Origin: Desertimonas sp963786985
Lineage (GTDB): Bacteria > Actinomycetota > Acidimicrobiia > Acidimicrobiales > Ilumatobacteraceae
Length of the DNA stretch: 64,000 bases
NCBI GenBank assembly: GCA_963786985.1
Contig: CAWBBL010000009.1
Location: 186,001 to 250,000, forward strand
Direction: 5' to 3'
Shown here one piece after another: positions 51,996 to 60,391 of this stretch (the first letter of the stretch is position 1; each line of letters starts with the position of its first letter). The position numbers and the translations under genes were made by a program. The notes beneath the pieces were generated by a model, which ran no database searches, was not told the DNA's origin, and saw nothing but the letters and a program-made list of their open reading frames with translations.

Positions 51996-53636
51996 ATGGC
52001 CAAGATCATCAAGTTCGACGAGGAAGCGCGCCGCGCTCTCGAGGCGGGTGTCAACAAGCTCGCCGACGCCGTCAAGGTGACGCTCGGGCCCAAGGGCCGC
52101 AACGTCGTCCTCGACAAGAAGTGGGGCGCCCCGACGATCACCAACGACGGTGTCTCGATCGCCAAGGAAGTCGAGCTCGACGACCCGTTCGAGAACATGG
52201 GTGCCCAGCTGGTCAAGGAAGTGGCGACGAAGACCAACGACGTCGCCGGTGACGGCACGACGACGGCCACCGTGCTCGCCCAGGCGATGGTCGCCAACGG
52301 CATGCGCAACGTCGCTGCCGGGGCCAACCCGATGAGCCTCAAGAAGGGCATCGAGAAGGCCGTCGCCGCCGCCGTCGAGTCGATCCAGACGCAGGCCAAG
52401 GATGTCGACGAGAAGACCGACATCGCTGCCGTGGCGACGATCTCGGCCGCCGATCCGTCGATCGGCCAGGTCATCGCCGAGGCGATCGACAAGGTCGGCA
52501 AGGACGGCGTCGTCACCGTCGAGGAGTCGAACACGTTCGGCACCGAGCTGGAGTTCACCGAGGGGATGCAGTTCGACAAGGGCTACCTGTCGCCGTACTT
52601 CGTCACCGATCCGGAGCGCCAGGAGGTCGTCCTCGATCAGCCGTACCTGCTGATCCACCAGGCCAAGATCTCCACGGTGCAGTCGCTGCTGCCGTCGCTC
52701 GAAGGCGTGATGAAGACCGGCCGTCCGCTGGTCATCATCGCCGAGGACGTCGAGGGCGAGGCACTCGCCACCCTCGTGGTCAACAAGATCCGCGGCACGT
52801 TCAGCGCCGCTGCCGTCAAGGCCCCTGGCTTTGGTGACCGCCGCAAGGCGATGCTCCAGGACATGGCCGTGCTCACCGGCGCCCAGGTCATCTCCGAGGA
52901 CGTCGGGCTGAAGCTCGAGAACGTCACCCTCGACCTGCTCGGCACCGCCAAGCGGGTGATCATCTCCAAGGACAACACGACCATCGTCGACGGTGGCGGT
53001 TCGTCCGAAGACGTCAGCGGGCGGATCAAGCAGATCAAGACCGAGATCGAGAACACCGACTCGGACTGGGATCGCGAGAAGCTGCAGGAGCGCCTGGCGA
53101 AGCTCGCCGGGGGCGTTGCCGTCATCCAGGTCGGCGCGGCCACGGAGGTCGAGCTGAAGGAGAAGAAGCACCGCATCGAGGACGCCGTGTCGGCGACCAA
53201 GGCGGCCATCGAGGAAGGCGTCGTTGCCGGTGGCGGCACGGCCCTGATCCGCGCTCGTGCTGCAGTGGCGACGGTGCTCGAGAAGCTCGAAGGTGACGAG
53301 GCCACTGGTGGCCGGATCGTCTACGACTCGCTCACCGCCCCCACTCGGAGAATCGCCGAGAATGCCGGCCTCGAAGGCGGCGTGTGGGTCAAGCAGGTCG
53401 AGTCGGCGAAGGGCCCCAACGGCCTCGACGCCAACACCGGCGAGCTCACCAACCTGCTCAAGGCGGGGATCATCGACCCGGCCAAGGTGACCCGGGCGGC
53501 GTTGCAGAACGCCGCGTCGATCGCCGCCATGGTGCTCACCACCGAGTCGCTCGTGGCCGACAAGCCCGAGCCGCCCGCCGCGGCCCCTGCCGGCGCAGGT
53601 GGCGGTGGCATGGGCGGCATGCCCGGCATGATGTAG
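51996..53636 (+). CDS. groEL: chaperonin GroEL
   Basis: 546 residues, MAKIIKFDEEARRALEAGVN. ATP-binding DGTTTATVLAQAM, and the hydrophobic C-terminal tail GGMGGMPGMM. The GGM-repeat tail is the folding-type form, not the histidine-rich tail of the second actinobacterial GroEL. Four bases after groES. A terminator follows the stop. Confidence 0.98.
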   Translation: MAKIIKFDEEARRALEAGVNKLADAVKVTLGPKGRNVVLDKKWGAPTITNDGVSIAKEVELDDPFENMGAQLVKEVATKTNDVAGDGTTTATVLAQAMVANGMRNVAAGANPMSLKKGIEKAVAAAVESIQTQAKDVDEKTDIAAVATISAADPSIGQVIAEAIDKVGKDGVVTVEESNTFGTELEFTEGMQFDKGYLSPYFVTDPERQEVVLDQPYLLIHQAKISTVQSLLPSLEGVMKTGRPLVIIAEDVEGEALATLVVNKIRGTFSAAAVKAPGFGDRRKAMLQDMAVLTGAQVISEDVGLKLENVTLDLLGTAKRVIISKDNTTIVDGGGSSEDVSGRIKQIKTEIENTDSDWDREKLQERLAKLAGGVAVIQVGAATEVELKEKKHRIEDAVSATKAAIEEGVVAGGGTALIRARAAVATVLEKLEGDEATGGRIVYDSLTAPTRRIAENAGLEGGVWVKQVESAKGPNGLDANTGELTNLLKAGIIDPAKVTRAALQNAASIAAMVLTTESLVADKPEPPAAAPAGAGGGGMGGMPGMM

Positions 53637-53681
53637 TTTCGCCGGAAGTCAAGCCTCTCCGAGCGAAGCTCCCGACGAGAA

Positions 53682-53706
53682 GGCCGGGCGACTTCGTCGC
53701 CCGGCC
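53682..53706 (+). terminator. groESL terminator
   Basis: GGCCGGGCGAC (53682-53692), loop TTC, GTCGCCCGGCC (53696-53706): a perfect 11-bp stem, 45 bp after the groEL stop, followed by GTCTCTGCTC, a weak pyrimidine run. Confidence 0.75.
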
Positions 53707-53801
53707 GTCTCTGCTCGAAGGCACTCTCGTCGCGTCACTGGCGCCACCGTCCAATTCGTGGTGATCGCCTGGGCACTGCCCCGGTCGAGTGATGCTGTCG
53801 T

Positions 53802-54797
53802 ATGGACCGGCCACGCATCGCCGACTCGATCACCGAGCTCGTCGCCGGCGCCTCGACGCGCACGCCGGTGACCACCGTCGATGGCAAGTCCGGTGCCCAG
53901 TTCGAGCGCCTGGTCATCGACGGCGAGCGCTACTTCCTCAAGGTGTTGTCCGCCGACCAGGACTGGATCATGCGCTGCACCGGCAACACCACGAACTGGG
54001 AGTTCCGCGCCTGGGAAGCGGGTCTGTACCTCCAGGCTCCGGCGGTCGTCGATCACACGGTCGTGGCGATGTCGCTGGAGGGAGATGGTCCGGCTGCCCG
54101 CCTGGCGATCCTGATGAACGACCGGGCTGACGACCTTGTTCCGCCGGGTGACGCCACGTTGCCGGTGGAGCAGCACGATCGGTTCGTCGAGCACCTGGCG
54201 ACGTTCCACGCCACCTTCTTCGGATGGCATGACACGATCGGCCTGCAAGACCTGTCCCGGCGATTCGTGTGGTTCGCTCCGGCGACGATCGCCGGCGAGC
54301 TGCTCGTCGACGACGTACCGGGACCGATTGCTGCGGCCGCGGCTGGATGGCCACGGTTGCCGGACCGCAGCGCACCGCTGTTCGAACTCGTCAGCAGCAT
54401 CCACGCCGACCCACACGCCCTCGCCAGGGCGATGGCCGACACGCCCCAGACCTTCGTCGCCGGCGACTGGAAGCTCGGCAACCTCGGATCCCGTCCCGAC
54501 GGCCGCACGATCGTGCTCGACTGGGCGTACCCGGGCGAGGCCCCGCCTTGTTGGGAGCTGGCCTGGTACCTGGCCCTGAATTGCGATCGTCTGCCGCGCT
54601 CCAAGGAACAGACGATCGCCGCCTACCGACGCGCCCTCGAGGACCACGGCGTGGACACGGCCCCGTGGTGGGACCGCCAGCTCGGTCTGTGCATGGTCGG
54701 GATGATGGCCACGATCGGTTGGGAGAAGGCGCTCGGCAGCGACGACGAGCTGCGGTGGTGGGAGCGCGCCGCCGGCGAGGGCTCCCGGTACCTGTGA
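53802..54797 (+). CDS. aminoglycoside phosphotransferase-like kinase
   Basis: 331 residues. Weak N-lobe with YFLKVLSADQDWIMR (possible ATP-binding lysine). The catalytic loop reads AGDWKLGNLG in place of the family HGDxxxxN, keeping Asp and Asn, and VLDWAYPGEAPPCWELAWYL holds the metal-binding Asp. Substrate unknown; such kinases phosphorylate small molecules. Helix-rich C-terminus. ATG 53802 has no Shine-Dalgarno and may be leaderless. Confidence 0.75.
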   Translation: MDRPRIADSITELVAGASTRTPVTTVDGKSGAQFERLVIDGERYFLKVLSADQDWIMRCTGNTTNWEFRAWEAGLYLQAPAVVDHTVVAMSLEGDGPAARLAILMNDRADDLVPPGDATLPVEQHDRFVEHLATFHATFFGWHDTIGLQDLSRRFVWFAPATIAGELLVDDVPGPIAAAAAGWPRLPDRSAPLFELVSSIHADPHALARAMADTPQTFVAGDWKLGNLGSRPDGRTIVLDWAYPGEAPPCWELAWYLALNCDRLPRSKEQTIAAYRRALEDHGVDTAPWWDRQLGLCMVGMMATIGWEKALGSDDELRWWERAAGEGSRYL

Positions 54798-54799
54798 CG

Positions 54800-54970
54800 A
54801 TGACGACCGACTCCGTCCGCTGGGGCCTACGCCGGCGCCGGGCCCGGTTGGGCCACTGACGCGAGCCTCGTCTACCGGCCGCTGGCCCGGCACCTCGTGG
54901 CCAGGAGCCCAGTCTCGCTTGCCGGCAGGTGATCGAGCTCGTCGCCAGCGTCGCCGGTTCGCGTCGATAG
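54800..54970 (+). pseudogene. remnant of a SAM-dependent methyltransferase N-terminus
   Basis: MTTDSVRWG, then in another frame AYAGAGPGWATDASLVYRPL followed by ARHLVARSPVSLAG, then in a third VIELVASVAGSRR and a stop. The joined text resembles the first 55 residues of class I methyltransferases, ahead of the SAM-binding loop, which is missing. Too short to work. Weak evidence, pattern only. Confidence 0.45.
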
Positions 54971-54980
54971 CGTCACAGCA

Positions 54981-55448
54981 GTGGCGACGGATCGGAGCTG
55001 GCGGCCGTTCTGGCTGCATCAGGCGGCCGAGTACCTCGTCGCCCTCGTGCTCATCGCCTCCGGGTTGCAGTCGCCCGATCCGCTGTGGCCGGCCCTCGCC
55101 GGAGGCCTGGTGCTCGTCAACGCGTCGTTGTCCGGCCCCCCGCTCGGCGCCTTTCGGGCCGTCGGACGCTCACTGCACCGACGCCTGGACATCGCCGTCA
55201 TCTGCGCGCTGATCGTCATTGCCGCCCTCCCGATGCTCAACGTCGACAGCGCCTCGCGCGTGACGATCCTCATCGTGGCGATCGTCCTCGCCGTCGTCTG
55301 GTGGGGGACCAACTTCGCCGACGCGGCAGCGCGGCGCCAGCGCCGGGCTGCGTCGGCGCCACCGGGCAAGGTCGACGCCGAGAGCATCGGCCGCACTGCC
55401 GGGCGCCTCTACGCGCGGGCCAACGACGCCGTCCGCAAACGCTCGTAG
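54981..55448 (+). CDS. small four-helix membrane protein, unknown function
   Basis: 155 residues, GTG start 7 bases after a TAGCGT box (54968-54973). Four hydrophobic segments (AAEYLVALVLIASG, LWPALAGGLVLVNASLS, LDIAVICALIVIAALPML, VTILIVAIVLAVVWWGTNF), then a basic, alanine-rich C-terminus (AAARRQRRAASAPPGKVDAE). No family recognised. Confidence 0.7.
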   Translation: MATDRSWRPFWLHQAAEYLVALVLIASGLQSPDPLWPALAGGLVLVNASLSGPPLGAFRAVGRSLHRRLDIAVICALIVIAALPMLNVDSASRVTILIVAIVLAVVWWGTNFADAAARRQRRAASAPPGKVDAESIGRTAGRLYARANDAVRKRS

Positions 55449-55469
55449 CGACCGCCCGAGCGTCCCTGC

Positions 55470-56252
55470 TCACAGACCCTGCCACGCAGGTTTGCCGGCA
55501 TAGGCCTCGCGGTAGTAGTCGGCGAGCCGGAGATTGCTGGCCGCTGCTTCGTCGATGACGACACTGACGTGAGGATGGAGTTGCAACGCCGAGGACGGGC
55601 AGAACGCCGACACGGGTCCCTCCACGGTCGTGGCGACACCGTCGGCCTTGCTCTCGCCGGTGGCCACGAGGATCAGGTGGCGGGCCCCGAGGATCGTGCC
55701 CACGCCCTGCGTGAGCACGTGGTGCGGCACGGCATCGATCGACTCGAAGAACCTGGCGTTGTCGCGTCGAGTCTGTGCGGTCAGCGTCTTCAACCGGGTG
55801 CGCGACGCGAGAGACGACCCGGGTTCGTTGAACCCGATGTGGCCGTCCGCACCGATGCCAAGGAGTTGGAGGTCGATCCCGCCGGCGTCAGCGATCGACG
55901 CTTCGTAGGCGGCGCAGGCCGCGGGGAGGTCGGCGGCGGAGCCGTCGGGGCCGTGGACCCGTGCCGCTCCCAGGTCGATCCGCGAGGTGAACTCGCGCTC
56001 GATGACTGCCCGGTACGACTGCGGGTGGCCGGCGGCGAGGCCGACGTACTCGTCGAGCAGGAATGCCGAGGTCGCGGCGAACGACAGGCGCCGCTGTTCG
56101 TGCCGGCGGGTCAGCTCGTCGTACACCGGAAGCGGCGAGCTGCCGGTCGCCAACCCGAGTACTGCGTCTGGTCGACGGGCAATCAGCGCCTCGATGGCGT
56201 CGGCGACGATCACGGCGATCTCCTCCGCCGTCGATGTGATGACGACTTCCAC
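55470..56252 (-). CDS. nagB: glucosamine-6-phosphate deaminase
   Basis: 260 residues from a GTG at 56252; TAGACA on the minus strand ends 6 bases before it. LGLATGSSPLPVYDELTRRH, LLDEYVGLAAGHPQSYRAVI, LGIGADGHIGFNEPGSSLAS and the HHVLTQGVGTILGARHLILV segment are all NagB signatures. It turns glucosamine-6-phosphate into fructose-6-phosphate and ammonia, opposite to GlmS. Confidence 0.96.
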   Translation of the reverse strand: MEVVITSTAEEIAVIVADAIEALIARRPDAVLGLATGSSPLPVYDELTRRHEQRRLSFAATSAFLLDEYVGLAAGHPQSYRAVIEREFTSRIDLGAARVHGPDGSAADLPAACAAYEASIADAGGIDLQLLGIGADGHIGFNEPGSSLASRTRLKTLTAQTRRDNARFFESIDAVPHHVLTQGVGTILGARHLILVATGESKADGVATTVEGPVSAFCPSSALQLHPHVSVVIDEAAASNLRLADYYREAYAGKPAWQGL

Positions 56253-56312
56253 GTGACGTGTCTAGCGTCTGGGTGGTCTTCCGGCGAGGACCGCGCCGGT
56301 ACCCTGGCCGTG

Positions 56313-56480
56313 ATGCCCTTCGAGACGCCGCCGCCCGATCTCGCCAAGCTGATCGCCGCCTGGGAGCAGTGGGAAGCTGGAGAGGAGTCGCCCGGCAGGG
56401 TGCTGGCGTCGCTGAAGACGGCCGGACTCCCGACCGTGCTCAAGCAGCTCGCTGACTCGGGGTGGACTCCCGCTGAGTAG
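56313..56480 (+). CDS. small conserved acidic protein, unknown function
   Basis: 55 residues: MPFETPPPDLAKLIAAWEQW, then EAGEESPGRVLASLKTAGLP and a short end ADSGWTPAE. Likely helical. A TACCCT box (56300-56305) stands 7 bases before the ATG (a GTG at 56310 is possible). Short proteins of this style occur in other actinobacteria, but I know no function. Its stop region overlaps the likely NUDIX start. Confidence 0.7.
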   Translation: MPFETPPPDLAKLIAAWEQWEAGEESPGRVLASLKTAGLPTVLKQLADSGWTPAE

Positions 56481-56529
56481 CCCGCGGCCCTACCGGCCCG
56501 GCGGGAGCCAGGTCATCCCCCGGCCGCCC

Positions 56530-57147
56530 GTGTGGTCGGCCGCCGACGACGTGCCAGCGTTTCCCGACCTGGCACACGTGGCGGCGGACGACGTGGTGCG
56601 CGCCATCGACGGGATCGACGTCTCGCGGGTCGAAGCAGACTTCTCCGGGGTGCGCCCATCAGCGGTGCTCGTACTGCTCGCCGACGACGACGCCGGCAAC
56701 GCCGGGGTGTTGCTGACTCGCCGATCGTCGGCGCTGCGCAACCATCCCGGTCAGATCAGCTTCCCCGGTGGCCGAATCGATCCCGGAGAGACGGAGGTCG
56801 AGGCGGCGTTGCGCGAGGCCAACGAGGAGGTCGGCCTCGACCCCTCGGACGTCGTGGTCGTCGGCGAGCTCGACCACCTGGCGACGGTCGTCAGCCGCAG
56901 CCACATCGTCCCGGTCGTTGCTCGCGCCGGCGCACAGATCGGCCTCGTACCGACCTCGCCCGAGGTCGCCCGCGTGCTGTGGGTGCCGCTCGCCGAGTTC
57001 GGCCGCGCCGACACGTTCCGCGCCGAGCGGTGGAGCGTGCCGTGGACGGCAGAGGAGCGGGTCCTCTACTTCTTCGAGCTCGACGACGAGACGGTGTGGG
57101 GTGCCACCGCGCACGTCCTCGTCGACCTGCTCAACCGACTTCGCTAG
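56530..57147 (+). CDS. NUDIX hydrolase (CoA pyrophosphatase-like)
   Basis: 205 residues from GTG 56530. The NUDIX box GRIDPGETEVEAALREANEE with VGL and the preceding RNHPGQISFPGG, which is the CoA-pyrophosphatase (NudL/YeaB) signature, are clear. Upstream in frame the text YRPGGSQVIPRPPVW looks like the natural N-terminus of actinobacterial relatives; the only start-like codon there is CTG 56473, giving 224 residues and overlapping the preceding gene. The start is therefore uncertain. It converges on the decarboxylase, with 17 bp overlap of the 3' ends. Confidence 0.88.
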   Translation: MWSAADDVPAFPDLAHVAADDVVRAIDGIDVSRVEADFSGVRPSAVLVLLADDDAGNAGVLLTRRSSALRNHPGQISFPGGRIDPGETEVEAALREANEEVGLDPSDVVVVGELDHLATVVSRSHIVPVVARAGAQIGLVPTSPEVARVLWVPLAEFGRADTFRAERWSVPWTAEERVLYFFELDDETVWGATAHVLVDLLNRLR

Positions 57148-58543
57148 CCAACCGCTGGAGGAGCTGCCAGGCGTCGGCGACGTGGCGTTCCTCGGTTGCC
57201 CGCGAGCCGATCGAGAACCGCAGCACCGGCTGACCGTCGAGGACCGTCCGGGTGAACCACGCCCGCCGCGTCGCATTGACCGCCTCGATCAGCCTCTCTG
57301 TGGCAGCGTCGTCGCCGAGTCGGAGGCACACGAGGTTGAGTGGATGCGGCGCGACGACTGCGAAGCGGTCGTCGTCGGCGATCCACGCGGCGAGCTGTTG
57401 GGTCAGCCCGACGTGCCGGCGGATCTGCGCCTGGTACGCCTCGATCCCGTCGAGGCGCAATCCGAACCACAGCTTGAGGGCGCGGAAGCGGCGGCCGAGG
57501 GGAATCTGCCAGTCACGCAGGTCGGGCGCCGCCCCGGCGGCACCGGCCGCGGAGCGCAGGTACTCGGGCAGAATGCTCAACGCGCCGAGCAGGGCGGCGC
57601 GGTCGGCCGTCCAGTACACGTCGCAATCGAAGTTGATGCCCATCCACTTGTGCGGGTTGGTGCAGTAGCTATCGGCCAGCTCGAGCCCGTCGTTGACCCA
57701 GCGGTGTTCCGGGACAAGAGCGGCGATCCCCGCCATCGCCCCGTCAACGTGCAACCAGGCGCCGGCGTCGCGGCAGATCGTGGCGATCTCGGGCGTCGGA
57801 TCGAAGGCCATCGACGATGTCGTCCCGCGCGTCGAGCACACGAAGAAGGGAATCAGTCCGGCGGAACGATCGGCAGCGACGAGGGCAGCCAGACGCTCGG
57901 GAATCATCGCGAACTCGGCATCGTGGTCGACGACGCGGATCGATGTCGACCCGACGCCGGCGATGCGCAATGCCTTCTCGATGCTCGAGTGGGCCTGCGC
58001 GGTGGCGTAGGCCACGAGCCCGGACGTGTCGCCATCGGCGTTGACGGCGCCGCCGGTCGCTCGCCAGCGCGCCGACAAGACGGCCACCAACGTGGCCTCA
58101 CTCGCCGTACCCTGAATGACGCCGCCGCCCGAGTCGCTCGTGTTGCGGAACGTCGTCGGAAGCCCGAGCAGCTCGGCCAACCAGTCGACGACCCGCTGTT
58201 CCAGTTCGGTACACGCCGGCGACGTGACCCAGCTCATCCCGTTGACGCCGAGCCCTGACGACAACAACTCCCCGAGGATCGCGGCGTATGAGCAGTTCGC
58301 CGGGAAGTAGGCGAAAAAGCTCGGATGCTGCCAATTGACGATCGCCGGGGCGACGATCCGATCGACATCGGCGAGCACCGCCTCGAACGACTCCGGCACG
58401 GTGGGCGGGTGCTCGGGCAGTTGCTCGAGCACGGATCCGGGCGCCACGTCCGGCGTGACCGGGCGAGATTCGATCGTTTCGATGTAGTCGGCGATCCAGT
58501 CCACGATGCGGTAGCCGGCGTGGCGGAACTCGTCGGGTGTCAT
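57131..58543 (-). CDS. PLP-dependent aromatic amino-acid decarboxylase family protein
   Basis: 470 residues from ATG 58543, MTPDEFRHAGYRIVDWIADY, the family's usual start. FFAYFPANCSYAAILGELLS, GVIQGTASEATLVAVLSAR, DGAMAGIAALVPEHRW and the PLP lysine in SYCTNPHKWMGINFDCDVYW are all present. Such enzymes decarboxylate L-DOPA, tryptophan or tyrosine; the substrate is not evident. Confidence 0.93.
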   Translation of the reverse strand: MTPDEFRHAGYRIVDWIADYIETIESRPVTPDVAPGSVLEQLPEHPPTVPESFEAVLADVDRIVAPAIVNWQHPSFFAYFPANCSYAAILGELLSSGLGVNGMSWVTSPACTELEQRVVDWLAELLGLPTTFRNTSDSGGGVIQGTASEATLVAVLSARWRATGGAVNADGDTSGLVAYATAQAHSSIEKALRIAGVGSTSIRVVDHDAEFAMIPERLAALVAADRSAGLIPFFVCSTRGTTSSMAFDPTPEIATICRDAGAWLHVDGAMAGIAALVPEHRWVNDGLELADSYCTNPHKWMGINFDCDVYWTADRAALLGALSILPEYLRSAAGAAGAAPDLRDWQIPLGRRFRALKLWFGLRLDGIEAYQAQIRRHVGLTQQLAAWIADDDRFAVVAPHPLNLVCLRLGDDAATERLIEAVNATRRAWFTRTVLDGQPVLRFSIGSRATEERHVADAWQLLQRLASEVG

Positions 58544-58610
58544 GGGCGACAGTCTGGCGAACCGGTTGCGGCCGCGCTGGTGGGTCGGCCCGCTTCGTTG
58601 GCCAGCGGGG

Positions 58611-60020
58611 TCAGCCGTCGGTGAGGTTGTGCTGCTGGTCGACGAGCTCGACCCACGTGCGACCGGGGGCGAGGAGGATCGGCAGACCACCGGCCTCCAG
58701 GATGAACGGGTCCGTCGCCTGGTCCCGACGCCAGATCCCCTCGATCTTGTGCCCGTCGGTGTAGACCACGGCGGCGCCGGTGCCGACGGACTGTCCGGGT
58801 GAGTCGTGGACGAGGACGACGACGTTGTCCGTGCTCGCCCGTCCTTCGGTCAGCTCATGTGGCGTCCCGAGCTGCGAGCGCAGGAACAGGCCCTGCGTGG
58901 CGTCCCAGTCCCACCGGACGTCGTAGCTGCCGACCAGCATCTGGGCGAAGGTCACCGGCGTGCCCACGATGGCGGCGCCAGGGGCGCGGTACTGGAACAC
59001 CGGGACGGCGTCGCCGGAACTCACCAACAGCGGGAACAGAGCGCTCACGTCGGCGAACAGGTTGTGCGGGGCCGGCCGATCGTCGCGACGGAAGAAGCCA
59101 GGCGTTCCCTCGCCGAGCAATTCGAATCCGGCGGCCTGCAACGCGCCGTTGACCTCGGCGTTGGCCCCGCTGTAGGCGAGCGCCGGGTCGTTGAGGCTGA
59201 GCAGGAGGTCGATGTCCTGCGTCCGCCCGGAGCGGATCGGGCCGACAACCCCGGGCTCGGTCGAGTTGAACACCGCGGCGAACCTCGTGGCCCCGCCCTC
59301 GACGATCTCCTCGAAGACGATGTCCGCCTCGTTGAGGCCCGACTGCGGTTCGGCGTCGACGTTGTCGACCTTGACGACGAGTGCCGGCCGGGGCACGACC
59401 ACCCCGGTCAACGGGAGGAATGGCTGTGTTGTCGTCGTCGATGCGGTTGGCCCGGTGGTCGTCGACTGCGCCGACGTCGTGGGCGCCGCGCCGTTGTCCG
59501 ACGGCGCCGTCGACCCCGTGGTCGTCGTCGACGTGGTCGTCGCCGTCGTGGTCGTGGTTTCCATCGACGTCGTCGTCGTGGTGTTCGGGTCGAACCCGAC
59601 GCCGGCGAGCGTGACCGCGAAGTCTTCGCCGTCGGACTGACTGGAGGTCTCGCTGATCGTGAAACTGGACGTGTCGTTGAACGACCCGGTCGAGCCGGGG
59701 GAGAACGAGTAGTTCACCGTGCACGACCCACCGGCGGGAAGCGTGACGGCCTGACAGTTCTGCGACGCGTTGAACTCGGCAGTCGGCGGCGCGCCACCAA
59801 AGATGTTGATCGGACCGAACGGATCGCCACCGGTGTTCGTCAGGGTCACCGAAGCTTGAGCGCTGGCGCCGACGTTGACTTGGCCGAAGTCGATCGCCGT
59901 CGTGCTGATCGTCATATCGGTGTCTACGGCGTCAACGCCCATCGGCGCGGCGACGACGGTTGCGGCGATCATGCTCGCGAGTCCGACGGCAAGCCGAGTG
60001 GGACGATGGCGGTCGATCAT
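58611..60020 (-). CDS. secreted DUF3048 protein with an N-terminal ASH-like domain
   Basis: 469 residues from ATG 60020, with signal MIDRHRPTRLAVGLASMIAA. An immunoglobulin-like ASH/choice-of-anchor domain follows (TAIDFGQVNVGASAQASVTL, TNTGGDPFGP, about residues 30-135), then a Thr/Ser-rich linker with long TTTTT runs, then DUF3048 (ALVVKVDNVDAEPQSGLNEA, DIVFEEIVEGGATRFAAVF, RSGRTQDIDLL, to the end). DUF3048 relatives include YerB-like lipoproteins of unknown function. Likely at the cell surface. Confidence 0.9.
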   Translation of the reverse strand: MIDRHRPTRLAVGLASMIAATVVAAPMGVDAVDTDMTISTTAIDFGQVNVGASAQASVTLTNTGGDPFGPINIFGGAPPTAEFNASQNCQAVTLPAGGSCTVNYSFSPGSTGSFNDTSSFTISETSSQSDGEDFAVTLAGVGFDPNTTTTTSMETTTTTATTTSTTTTGSTAPSDNGAAPTTSAQSTTTGPTASTTTTQPFLPLTGVVVPRPALVVKVDNVDAEPQSGLNEADIVFEEIVEGGATRFAAVFNSTEPGVVGPIRSGRTQDIDLLLSLNDPALAYSGANAEVNGALQAAGFELLGEGTPGFFRRDDRPAPHNLFADVSALFPLLVSSGDAVPVFQYRAPGAAIVGTPVTFAQMLVGSYDVRWDWDATQGLFLRSQLGTPHELTEGRASTDNVVVLVHDSPGQSVGTGAAVVYTDGHKIEGIWRRDQATDPFILEAGGLPILLAPGRTWVELVDQQHNLTDG

Positions 60021-60064
60021 GGGGCGCAGCGTCGTCGGCGACAGCGACGCGAGCAAGCGTTTAG

Positions 60065-60352
60065 TCAGCGGCGCCGCACCGCCATCACCAAGCGAACCCC
60101 GACTGCTGCGAGGCCGGCGGCGACGGCACCGAACACGGCCCACTGACGCCAGTCCTCGCGCGCCTCACTCTCGCAGTTCGGACGGGGCAGGGCGCTGACG
60201 CAATCGGTGACGTTGACAGTGGTGTCGTCGGGGAAGAACGGGTTGTCGAGGACCGTCGAGGCGGAGGGCTCGGACGGGGAAACCGGCTCGCCGCCCGTGG
60301 CAGTCGTGAGCGTCAGCGACAGCAGCACTGGCCCGACGATCGATCTCCACAT
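60065..60352 (-). CDS. small membrane protein with signal peptide, unknown function
   Basis: 95 residues from ATG 60352, MWRSIVGPVLLSLTLTTATG. A short extracytoplasmic part with two cysteines (VTDCVSALPRPNCESEAR) and one C-terminal membrane helix (WAVFGAVAAGLAAVGVRLVM) ending in MAVRRR. TAGAAC on the minus strand lies 8 bases before the start, overlapping the guaA-side box TAGCAG. Confidence 0.7.
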   Translation of the reverse strand: MWRSIVGPVLLSLTLTTATGGEPVSPSEPSASTVLDNPFFPDDTTVNVTDCVSALPRPNCESEAREDWRQWAVFGAVAAGLAAVGVRLVMAVRRR

Positions 60353-60391
60353 TCCAACCGGTTCTAGCAGCGGTGGCTTACGATCAAGCCT

